Shown here piece by piece: positions 10,193 to 16,939 of a stretch of 64,000 nt of DNA. The first letter of the stretch is position 1. Each line of letters opens with the position of its first letter. Origin of the DNA: Kitasatospora herbaricolor (GTDB lineage Bacteria; Actinomycetota; Actinomycetes; Streptomycetales; Streptomycetaceae); the NCBI RefSeq assembly GCF_030813695.1, contig NZ_JAUSVA010000002.1, positions 806,001 to 870,000 on the forward strand, written 5' to 3'. The position numbers and the translations under genes are program-made. The notes under the pieces were generated by a model that was not told the DNA's origin, searched no databases, and worked only from the letters and a program-made list of their open reading frames with translations.

Positions 10193-11251
10193 GTGTCCGT
10201 ACGCCGCATCATCGCCGCCGCCGCCCTGTTCCTGGCCGCCTCCGCGGTCGCCGTCGCCGTACCCGCCGAGGCGGCCGAGGCGACCGCCCCGGCGGACCTC
10301 CCGTTCGGCTCCGCGACCACGGTCGGACTGCACAACACCTACGACCCGGCCGCCTTCCCCTTCCTCGCCCAGGCCCTGGACACGGGTACCGGCATGATCG
10401 AGCTCGACGCGTGGACGGACACCGTCACCAAGGAATGGAAGGTGAGCCACTCCAACCCGCTGGGCAACGCCAACAACTGCGTCACCGCGACCACCCCGGC
10501 GCAGCTCTACAGCGGCGGCGCCAACAAGAACCTGGAGACCTGCCTGGACGACATCCGGGTCTGGCTCGGCGCCCACCCCGGCGCCGGCCCGCTGGTGGTC
10601 AAGCTGGAGCTGAAGGGCGGCTTCGCGGCCAACCGCGGGATGGGGCCGGCCCAGCTCGACGCCCTGATAGCGGCGCACCTCGGCAGCGCCGTGTTCCGCC
10701 CGGCCGACCTGCTCGCCAAGCCGGGCGGCGGCTCGTACGCCACCCTGGACGAGGCCGCCCGCGCGGGCAACTGGCCGAGCCGCGGCGCGCTCGCCGGGCG
10801 CGTCCTGCTGGACGTGATCCCCGGCACCGTCGAGGAGCAGAACCCCTTCGACACCCTGCACACCGACGTGGAGTACGCCCGCCACCTGCGCGACCTCGTC
10901 GCGTCCGGGCAGGCCTCGCGCGCCCAGGTCTTCCCGGTCGTGCACGGCGCCCGCTCCGGCGACCCGCGCGACCAGTACGCGGAGACCTCGATCCGCCCCT
11001 GGTTCGTGGTCTTCGACGGTGACGCCGCGGCCTACGTCTCCGGCGTCGACACCGGCTGGTACGACGCCCGGCACTACCTGCTGGTGATGACCGACGCCCA
11101 GAACGTCGCCCCGGCGATCAGCGCCACCGACCCGACCGCCGAGCAGGCCCGCGTGCGGGCCGCCCAGCTGGCCGCCGCGCACGCGAGCATCGTCTCCAGC
11201 GACTGGCGCCACCTGCCGGAGGTCCAGTCGCTGGTCCTCCCCCGGGGCTGA
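10193..11251 (+). CDS. Secreted PI-PLC-like (Ca2+-dependent type) phosphodiesterase
   Basis: This 352-aa protein has a clear signal peptide (residues 1-28, ending PAEAAEA). GLHNTYD (His47), MIELDAW and WKVSHSN follow; these His and acidic motifs match the Ca2+-dependent phosphatidylinositol-specific phospholipase C fold. The family cleaves phosphoinositides or other phosphodiesters, but the substrate is not proven here. The GTG at 10193 has GAGGAG 5 nt upstream. Two strong hairpins isolate it, so it is probably transcribed alone. Confidence 0.75.
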   Translation: MSVRRIIAAAALFLAASAVAVAVPAEAAEATAPADLPFGSATTVGLHNTYDPAAFPFLAQALDTGTGMIELDAWTDTVTKEWKVSHSNPLGNANNCVTATTPAQLYSGGANKNLETCLDDIRVWLGAHPGAGPLVVKLELKGGFAANRGMGPAQLDALIAAHLGSAVFRPADLLAKPGGGSYATLDEAARAGNWPSRGALAGRVLLDVIPGTVEEQNPFDTLHTDVEYARHLRDLVASGQASRAQVFPVVHGARSGDPRDQYAETSIRPWFVVFDGDAAAYVSGVDTGWYDARHYLLVMTDAQNVAPAISATDPTAEQARVRAAQLAAAHASIVSSDWRHLPEVQSLVLPRG

Positions 11252-11260
11252 TCCGGCGCC

Positions 11261-11293
11261 CGGGTCCGGCGGGTCGGCGGCCCGCCGGATCCG
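11261..11293 (+). terminator. Hairpin after the PI-PLC-like gene
   Basis: A 13-bp stem (11261-11273 with 11281-11293, one G-U pair) with a 7-nt loop begins 9 bp after the stop. Confidence 0.7.
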
Positions 11294-11386
11294 GGCCCGG
11301 GCGTCCCCCGACTGCCGCAGGTGACGGGCGGGTGCCGGGGGCGGGTGCCACCCTGACTGGGCAAGGGACACCCGAAGGGAATCATC

Positions 11387-12199
11387 ATGATCACCACTGA
11401 CTTCGTTCCCGGCTCCCCGTGCTGGCTCGACCTCGGCGCCCCGGACGTCAAGGCCACCGCCGGCTTCTACAGCGCGGTCTTCGGCTGGGAATTCGAGTCC
11501 TACGGCGAGGAGGCGCAGGGCTACGGCGTCTTCAAGCTCGGCGGCCGCACGGTCGGCGCGATCGGCAAGCTCACCGAGGAGGGCGCCCGGTCGGCCTGGA
11601 TGGTCTACTTCCGCGTCGCGGACGCCGACGCCACCGCCCGGGCCGTCACCGAGGCCGGCGGCGCGGTGCGCGCGGAGCCGTTCGACATCCCCGACGGTGG
11701 CCGGATCGCCCAGCTCACCGACCCGCAGGGCGGGCAGTTCGCCGTCTGGCAGCCGGGCGGCAGCGGACCGGCCCTGGAAAGCGTGGACGCCACCGGCAGC
11801 CTGAGCTGGATCGAGCTGTACACCACCGACTCCAAGGCGGCCCAGGCCTTCTACGGCGGCGTCCTCGGCTGGACGTACCAGGACCAGCCCCTGCCCGGCG
11901 GCGACGAGGGCGTGTACACCCTGATCACCCCGGCCGGGCTGCCGCCCGAGCGGATGCACGGCGGCCTGATGGAGCTTCCGCCGCAGTTCCTCCAGGCCAC
12001 CGGCGGCAAGGCCTACTGGCACCCGGTGTTCGGCACCGCGGACTGCGACGCCTCGGTGGCCAAGGTGAGCGGCAACGGCGGCAGCGTCCAGATGGGCCCG
12101 GAGAACGCGGAGGGGGTCGGCCGGCTCGCCGTCTGCCTCGACCCGAACGGCGCGGACTTCGTCCTGCTCAACCCCTCCGAGCCGTCCGCCCAGGGCTGA
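11387..12199 (+). CDS. VOC (glyoxalase-fold) protein, two tandem domains
   Basis: This 270-aa cytoplasmic protein is made of two VOC beta-alpha-beta halves (about 1-130 and 135-265). Each starts with a PCWLDL or LSWIELY strand and contains an AxFYxxVxGW motif. It resembles the two-domain hydroxylase/glyoxalase-like proteins common in streptomycetes. The VOC fold binds a metal and acts on small molecules (glyoxalase, dioxygenase or resistance roles), but the substrate is unknown. The ATG at 11387 has AAGGGA 6 nt upstream. A strong terminator follows, so the gene is monocistronic. Confidence 0.85.
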   Translation: MITTDFVPGSPCWLDLGAPDVKATAGFYSAVFGWEFESYGEEAQGYGVFKLGGRTVGAIGKLTEEGARSAWMVYFRVADADATARAVTEAGGAVRAEPFDIPDGGRIAQLTDPQGGQFAVWQPGGSGPALESVDATGSLSWIELYTTDSKAAQAFYGGVLGWTYQDQPLPGGDEGVYTLITPAGLPPERMHGGLMELPPQFLQATGGKAYWHPVFGTADCDASVAKVSGNGGSVQMGPENAEGVGRLAVCLDPNGADFVLLNPSEPSAQG

Positions 12200-12254
12200 C
12201 GGGCTCCCGGCCCGACAGGCTCCGGGGCCCGGGCGCCCGGGCCGGCCCCCTCGC

Positions 12255-12297
12255 GGAAGGGGCGCACCACGCACAGGCTGCGTGGTGCGCCCCTTCC
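12255..12297 (+). terminator. Strong terminator after the VOC gene
   Basis: A perfect 19-bp stem (12255-12273 with 12279-12297) and a 5-nt loop lie 56 bp after the stop. The rest of 12298-12542 holds the chitinase promoter region. Confidence 0.9.
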
Positions 12298-12407
12298 GGC
12301 TGCGCCGGGCCGCGGGCCGGCCGCCCGGCGGACCTTGTCGCAGGGTCAACGGTTGGTCAAATCATCGACCGTGAGCACTCCGCGGGCGTTCAGGCCTTGA
12401 CCTGTCA

Positions 12408-12423
12408 ACTGGTCTAGTCCAAC
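12408..12423. promoter_or_regulatory. DasR-like responsive element upstream of the chitinase gene
   Basis: ACTGGTCTAGTCCAAC matches 13 of 16 positions of the known dre consensus (A, C/G, TGGTCTAGACCA, C/G, T). It lies 120 bp upstream of a chitinase, the classic kind of target of the GntR/HutC repressor DasR, which responds to glucosamine phosphates. A TTGACC -35-like box at 12397 is adjacent. Confidence 0.7.
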
Positions 12424-12542
12424 TTAGGGGCAAGCCGATCCGCCCGCTGCCCGGCGCCCAAGTCCCCTCCGGCGTACCGGTCACGGCCTCCCACACCTTG
12501 GGCGGGGCGGCCTCCCCCACAGCCTGCCCTGAGAGGTTCACC

Positions 12543-13841
12543 ATGGAACGAAGCCGGCCTCCGGTGACATCCGCACCTCCCGTACCCGGCCGCCACCGCC
12601 GGCGCCGCCGCGCCGTGACGGCCATGGCCGCGTTCGGCCTGCTGGCCGGCGGCCTGACCGCGCTGGCCACCGGCGGCGACGCGCTCGCCTCCGCCAACGC
12701 GACCACCGCCCTCGGCAGCAACTGGTACGCCTCCGCGCCGTACCTGATGCCGGAGGACAACAGCCCGCCGGACGTCGCGGCGGTGATGGACGCCACCGGC
12801 CAGAAGGCCTTCCAGCTGGCCTTCATCCTCGACTCCGGCGGCTGCAAGCCCGCCTGGGGCGGCACCTCCTCGATCGACACCGACACCACCATGCCGGCCG
12901 TGATCCAGAAGATCCGCGACAAGGGCGGCGACGTCTCGGTCTCGATCGGCGGCTACGGCGGCAACAAGCTGGGCCAGAGCTGCGGCACCCCCGAGGCGAC
13001 CGCCGCCGGTTACCAGAAGGTCATCACCAAGTACGCGCTGAAGGCCATCGACTTCGACCTGGAGGAGCCGGAGTACGAGAACACCGCGGCCATCCACAAC
13101 GAGATCGGCGCGGCCCGGATCCTCCAGCAGAACAACCCCGGCCTGTACGTCTCGATCACCACGGCCGGAACCAACGCCGGCACCGGCTGGTTCGGGCAGC
13201 AGATGCTCAACGAGGCGAAGTCGCAGGGCTTCACGCCGAACAACTTCTCCATCATGCCGTTCGACGGCGGGTTCAACGGCGCCGCCGCCCAGACCGACGC
13301 GCTGGTGAAGTTCAACGGCCTGCTGCGCACCACCTTCGGCTGGAGCGAGGCCGTCGCCTACGCCCACGAGGGCGTCTCGCTGATGAACGGCCGCACCGAC
13401 GCCGCCGAGTACTTCAAGCAGGCCGACTTCCAGACCGTGCTGGACTTCGCCACCTCGCACGGGCTGGCCCGCTACACCTACTGGTCCGTCAACCGCGACC
13501 GGCAGTGCCCCGGCACCGTCGACCCCGGCCTGTCCGGGGCCTGCTCCAGCGTGGCCCAGGCCGACTGGGACTTCACCAAGTACACGGTGAAGTTCGCCGG
13601 CGCCGTCCCGCCCACCAGCACCCCGAGCGCCAGCCCCACCGCCACCACTTCGCCGACCGTCTCCCCGACCAACCCCGGCGGGGTCTGCACCGACCCGCCG
13701 TGGAACGCCGGCACCACCTACACCAACGGCAACAAGGTCTCGTACGCCGGCCACAAGTACCACGCCAAGTGGTGGACGCTGAACGAGGTCCCGACCGCCA
13801 GCGGCCAGTGGGGCGTCTGGGCCGACGACGGCGCCTGCTGA
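12543..13841 (+). CDS. Secreted GH18 chitinase with C-terminal CBM5/12
   Basis: This 432-aa protein hydrolyses chitin outside the cell. It has an Arg-rich signal region (residues 1-52; RHRRRRR then a hydrophobic helix, Tat-like). The GH18 barrel is about 55-355, and a Ser/Thr/Pro linker leads to a small chitin-binding domain (about 383-432) with WNAGTTYTNGNKVSY and GVWADDGAC. The active-site strand is KAIDFDLEE: Asp170, Asp172 and acid/base Glu174 are present, but the first Asp of DxxDxDxE is Lys, as happens in some streptomycete GH18 subgroups. The ATG at 12543 follows GAGAGG. A DasR-like site lies 120 bp upstream. Confidence 0.9.
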   Translation: MERSRPPVTSAPPVPGRHRRRRRAVTAMAAFGLLAGGLTALATGGDALASANATTALGSNWYASAPYLMPEDNSPPDVAAVMDATGQKAFQLAFILDSGGCKPAWGGTSSIDTDTTMPAVIQKIRDKGGDVSVSIGGYGGNKLGQSCGTPEATAAGYQKVITKYALKAIDFDLEEPEYENTAAIHNEIGAARILQQNNPGLYVSITTAGTNAGTGWFGQQMLNEAKSQGFTPNNFSIMPFDGGFNGAAAQTDALVKFNGLLRTTFGWSEAVAYAHEGVSLMNGRTDAAEYFKQADFQTVLDFATSHGLARYTYWSVNRDRQCPGTVDPGLSGACSSVAQADWDFTKYTVKFAGAVPPTSTPSASPTATTSPTVSPTNPGGVCTDPPWNAGTTYTNGNKVSYAGHKYHAKWWTLNEVPTASGQWGVWADDGAC

Positions 13842-13846
13842 TCCGT

Positions 13847-13873
13847 GGGCCCGGCCCCGACCGGGCCGGGCCC
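13847..13873. terminator. Hairpin after the chitinase gene
   Basis: An 11-bp perfect stem (13847-13857 with 13863-13873) with a 5-nt loop lies 5 bp after the chitinase stop, between convergent genes. Confidence 0.75.
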
Positions 13874-13883
13874 GCCCGAACCG

Positions 13884-13919
13884 CCGTCCCCGGCCGTGCT
13901 GCCGCACCGCCGGGGACGG
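13884..13919. terminator. Second hairpin between convergent genes
   Basis: An 11-bp stem (13884-13894 with 13909-13919) with a 14-nt loop lies 31 bp beyond the stop of the minus-strand monooxygenase gene. Confidence 0.65.
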
Positions 13920-13950
13920 CACCGGTGCGCCTGTGCCCGGCCGGGCCGGC

Positions 13951-15534
13951 TCAGGCCGCGGCGGGCGCGCCGAACCAGGCCGCCAGCGCCGTACGGAGCC
14001 CCTCGGTGAGCTGCCCGTCCGGCTCACCGGCCGCCGCCGCCCAGGCCACGTAGCCGTCCGGGCGGATCAGCAGGGCGGCGGCGGGCGGCGCGGCGCAGCC
14101 GGCCGTGACCATGTCGACCCGGTCCTTCCAGGGCGCCGCGGTGGCCGCCGGCAGTCCGGCCCCGCCGGTCAGGTCCAGCAGCAACGGCCGCCCTCCCCGC
14201 ATGAGTTCGGCCAACCGGATCGGACCGGCGGCGGTCTCCAGATCGGCGTCGGGTGCGAACCGCCCGGCCAGCGGGTGCGCGCAGGTCGTGGCGTAACGGA
14301 CGTCACTCCCCGCCAGGGTGTCGGCGATGTGCTGCACGTTGGCCGTGTCGGCCAGCAGCTCGGCGAACAGTCCGCGCAGCGCGGTGACGCCCTCACCCGG
14401 TGCCATCAGGGCGAGTTGGGCCTGCGAGTGGATGAACACCCGCTCGCCCACCGGGTGGCGTTCGGCGTGGTACGTGTCCAGCAGGCCGGGCGGCGCCCAG
14501 CCCCGGACGGTCGCGGCGAGCTTCCAGCCCAGGTTGGCGGCGTCCTGCAGCCCGAGGTTGAGGCCGGGCCCGCCGACCGCCGAGTGCACGTGCGCGGCGT
14601 CGCCGGCCAGCAGCACCCGCCCCCGCCGGTAGCGTTCGGCGAGCCGGGTGTTCCCGCCGGTGATCCGGCGCAGCAGGTGCGGGCCGGGTGAGGTCGGCGG
14701 TTCGACGGGCAGCTCGACGCCGAGCACCCGGCCGACGCTGGCGCGCAGCTCGGCCAGTGTCATCGGTCCGTCCTCGCCGGCCGGCGGCGGGCCCCATTCC
14801 AAGGTGCTGAGCAGCGGCTTCCCGGGCTCCGGCGCCGCGAAGACGACCACCCCGCGTTCGGTGCGGGTGTGGGTGAACGGCCGCAGGCGGCCGAAGCCGG
14901 GGATGTCGAGTTCGCCGCTCTCCGGCACCAGCAGCGCCTCGGGCAGGGTGACGTGGCCCGTCCTGGAGACCAGGTCGGGGCCGGTGACACCGGGGAAGGC
15001 GATCCCGGCGAGTTTGCGGACGGTGCTGCGGCCGCCGTCGCATCCGACCAGGTAGTCGGCGTGGAGGCGGTAGCGGCCCCCGGGGCCCTCGACGTCGACG
15101 GTCACCGGGCCCGGGGCTTCCCCGGCCGGATCCCCGTCGCCGTGCTCCCCGGTCAGGGCGACCAGGCGGTGCCCGCGCCGGATCTCCACGCCCAGAGCCA
15201 CCGCGCGCTCCTCCAACTGCTGCTCCAGGCGGCGCTGCTGGACGGGCAGGATGGTGACGGGGTTGGGGTCGAGCCCGGTCAGGTCGAGCGTGAAGGCGCC
15301 GAAGACGTAGTGCGGTACGGGCCTGGGCGCACCGGGGCCGCCGCCCAGGGCCTCGTGGAGGCCCCGGTGGTCGAGCAGCCGGACGGCCTGTCCGACCAGT
15401 CCGTTGGCCTTGGGCTCGGCGCTGCGCTCGGGCAGCAGTTCCAGGACCACCGGGCGGACCCCGGCGAGGCTGAGTTCGCAGGCCAGCATCAGCCCGTTGG
15501 GGCCGGCGCCGGCGATCAGGACGTCGAGTGTCAT
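13951..15534 (-). CDS. FAD-dependent aromatic-type monooxygenase
   Basis: This 527-aa protein belongs to the p-hydroxybenzoate-hydroxylase/PHBH-like group. It has an N-terminal Rossmann motif GAGPNGLML (residues 9-17), the middle DGGRSTVRKLAGI motif that contacts FAD and NAD(P)H, and GDAAHVHSAVGGPGLNLG near residue 290. A thioredoxin-like C-terminal tail follows. Such enzymes hydroxylate aromatic antibiotics or metabolites (rifampicin, polyketides, tetracyclines), but the substrate is not readable here. The ATG at 15534 follows GGAGGAG. A TetR gene lies upstream in the same direction with a 260-bp gap holding seven 15-bp tandem repeats, so TetR control is plausible. Confidence 0.88.
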   Translation of the reverse strand: MTLDVLIAGAGPNGLMLACELSLAGVRPVVLELLPERSAEPKANGLVGQAVRLLDHRGLHEALGGGPGAPRPVPHYVFGAFTLDLTGLDPNPVTILPVQQRRLEQQLEERAVALGVEIRRGHRLVALTGEHGDGDPAGEAPGPVTVDVEGPGGRYRLHADYLVGCDGGRSTVRKLAGIAFPGVTGPDLVSRTGHVTLPEALLVPESGELDIPGFGRLRPFTHTRTERGVVVFAAPEPGKPLLSTLEWGPPPAGEDGPMTLAELRASVGRVLGVELPVEPPTSPGPHLLRRITGGNTRLAERYRRGRVLLAGDAAHVHSAVGGPGLNLGLQDAANLGWKLAATVRGWAPPGLLDTYHAERHPVGERVFIHSQAQLALMAPGEGVTALRGLFAELLADTANVQHIADTLAGSDVRYATTCAHPLAGRFAPDADLETAAGPIRLAELMRGGRPLLLDLTGGAGLPAATAAPWKDRVDMVTAGCAAPPAAALLIRPDGYVAWAAAAGEPDGQLTEGLRTALAAWFGAPAAA

Positions 15535-15585
15535 CGGTTTTCTCCTCCGGAGGATCTGCCGTGGGCCCTACGGGCGGCCCTCGGT

Positions 15586-15690
15586 ACGGCATGGCTGGTC
15601 ACGGCATGGCTGGTCAGCGCGTGACTGATCGCGGCGTGACTGATCGCGGTGTGACTGATCGCGGTGTGACTGATCGGGGCACGGCTGATC
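15586..15690. repeat. Seven 15-bp tandem repeats in the monooxygenase leader
   Basis: Seven units of exactly 15 bp run from 15586. Two copies are acggcatggctggtc, two are gcggtgtgactgatc, and three are variants; each ends in TGGTC or TGATC. They lie 52 to 156 bp upstream of the FAD monooxygenase start and downstream of the tetR stop. The region is non-coding and could be promoter, leader or a variable-number repeat. Confidence 0.85.
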
Positions 15691-15794
15691 CCGGCCTGCC
15701 GCACCGAGTGAACAGGGCATGACAACGACATGACCGGGACCGCCCCGGCGCGGGCAGGGCCCGCCACCGAGGACGTGGGACGGCCGGGCGGGCG

Positions 15795-16442
15795 CTACCC
15801 CGCCTTGCGGCCCTCGGACGGGTCCGGCAGCCCGGCGGCGAGCAGCCCGAGGGCCTCCCGCACCAGCGGGAGCAGCGGGACGGGCGGGTCGGCCCGGAGC
15901 CACCGGTCGGTGGCCGTCTGCTGGGCCGCCAGCACGGCGGCGGCGACCAGGCCCGGGTAGAGGTCGGCGGCGGCGTCGGTGCCGGTCCGCGCGGCGACGG
16001 CGGCCGCGAAGTCGCCCCCGGCCGCCGCACCGGCCTTCACCATCTCGGCCTGCAGGGCGGGCTCGGCGAGCAGCAGGCGCACGCCGGCCGTCCAGGCCGG
16101 ATCCGGACTGCGGTCCGCCTCCTCGAAGTTGGCCAGGACGACCCGCTCCAGGGCGTCCCAGAGCGGCTCGTCGGTCGGCCGGGCCCGCAGGGCCTCGGCG
16201 GCCCGCCGCATGCGGTCCGCGTTCCGGGAGACGATGGCCTCGTACTTGCTGGAGAAGTAGTTGTTGAAGGTCCGCGGCGACACCCCTGCCTCGGCGGCGA
16301 TGTCGTCGATCCGCACGTTCTCCAGCCCCCGCTCCTGGGCCAGGCGAAGCGCCGCCCAGCTCAGGGCCTGCCGGGTGGCCAGCTTCTTGCGCTCCCGCAG
16401 CCCTCCCGGGGAGTCGCCGACCCCCGGCACGTCGTTCGTCAT
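15795..16442 (-). CDS. TetR-family transcriptional regulator
   Basis: This 215-aa protein has the N-terminal TetR helix-turn-helix (about residues 17-65) with DDIAAEAGVSPRTFNNYFSSKYEAI, where FNNYFSSK is the hallmark recognition-helix end. The C-terminal helical ligand pocket is unlike any named subgroup I know. The ATG at 16442 is preceded by GGTGGAG. An AT-rich inverted repeat 32-56 bp upstream is the likely self-operator. The downstream FAD monooxygenase is the likely target gene, since TetR/monooxygenase pairs usually form an inducible detoxification or biosynthetic unit. Confidence 0.88.
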   Translation of the reverse strand: MTNDVPGVGDSPGGLRERKKLATRQALSWAALRLAQERGLENVRIDDIAAEAGVSPRTFNNYFSSKYEAIVSRNADRMRRAAEALRARPTDEPLWDALERVVLANFEEADRSPDPAWTAGVRLLLAEPALQAEMVKAGAAAGGDFAAAVAARTGTDAAADLYPGLVAAAVLAAQQTATDRWLRADPPVPLLPLVREALGLLAAGLPDPSEGRKAG

Positions 16443-16473
16443 GGCTCCACCCTAGGGAGAATCTGCGCGACAG

Positions 16474-16498
16474 GCAATATTGCGTAGCCCGCAATATT
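16474..16498. promoter_or_regulatory. AT-rich TetR operator candidate
   Basis: GCAATATTGC (16474-16483) is a perfect 10-bp palindrome. It is followed after 7 bp by GCAATATT (16491-16498), so AATATTGC and GCAATATT also form a spaced inverted repeat. Such AT-rich symmetry is exceptional in this DNA and sits right at the promoter of the tetR gene. Confidence 0.65.
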
Positions 16499-16939
16499 TT
16501 TCCCCGCAGCTGCGATCCCGGCGCCGGGTACCCCGCCTTAAAGCCGGGGCCGCCGGGGCCTCGCCCCGCCCGCGGAGCTGGCCGTTCGTGCCGCCGCGGT
16601 CGTCAACTCGCCCACCGCGCCAGGCGGATCCCGCCGCCGACCCAGGAGCCGACTCCGCCCGGAGTATTGACGCGGCCCTGTCCAGACCAGTTAAATCGCG
16701 ACTTGAACTAAGAGCCGAACAAAGCCCGTTCGCGCCACCGCGCCGACGTTCGGGCAGTACCCGCGACGGCCCCCGACCCCGATCGCCGGCCGGCTCGGCA
16801 TGCCCCGCGCGAGGCAGCACGAGCTCACGCGACACCAGGCCCCACCCCCGACGGCCGACCGCCCGCCGATGAGCGGACCACCGGCCGGCGGGCCCCTACG
16901 CCGGCGCCGCCCCATCGGCGCCGAAGATGGAGGACCTTC
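16499..16939. other. Non-coding stretch between tetR and the beta-helix gene
   Basis: These 440 bp separate divergent genes. They hold the promoter-like pair at 16667-16696 and a weak DasR-like half site at 16676-16691. I saw no convincing small gene; the open frames here have no matching ribosome sites or actinomycete codon bias. Confidence 0.5.
16667..16696 (+). promoter_or_regulatory. Probable promoter of the beta-helix protein gene
   Basis: TTGACG (16667-16672) and TTAAAT (16691-16696) are 18 bp apart. AGACCAGT, identical to one half of a DasR element, lies between and touches the -10 box. The opposite half is poorly conserved. The leader to the ATG at 16940 would be about 240 nt. Confidence 0.45.

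Noticed and set aside
15586..15690. CRISPR array
   Set aside because: Units are directly adjacent 15-mers without spacers of even length, and no cas genes are nearby.
16676..16691. A DasR site before the beta-helix gene
   Set aside because: Only one half (AGACCAGT) is good; the other half matches 4 of 8. Kept only as a remark.
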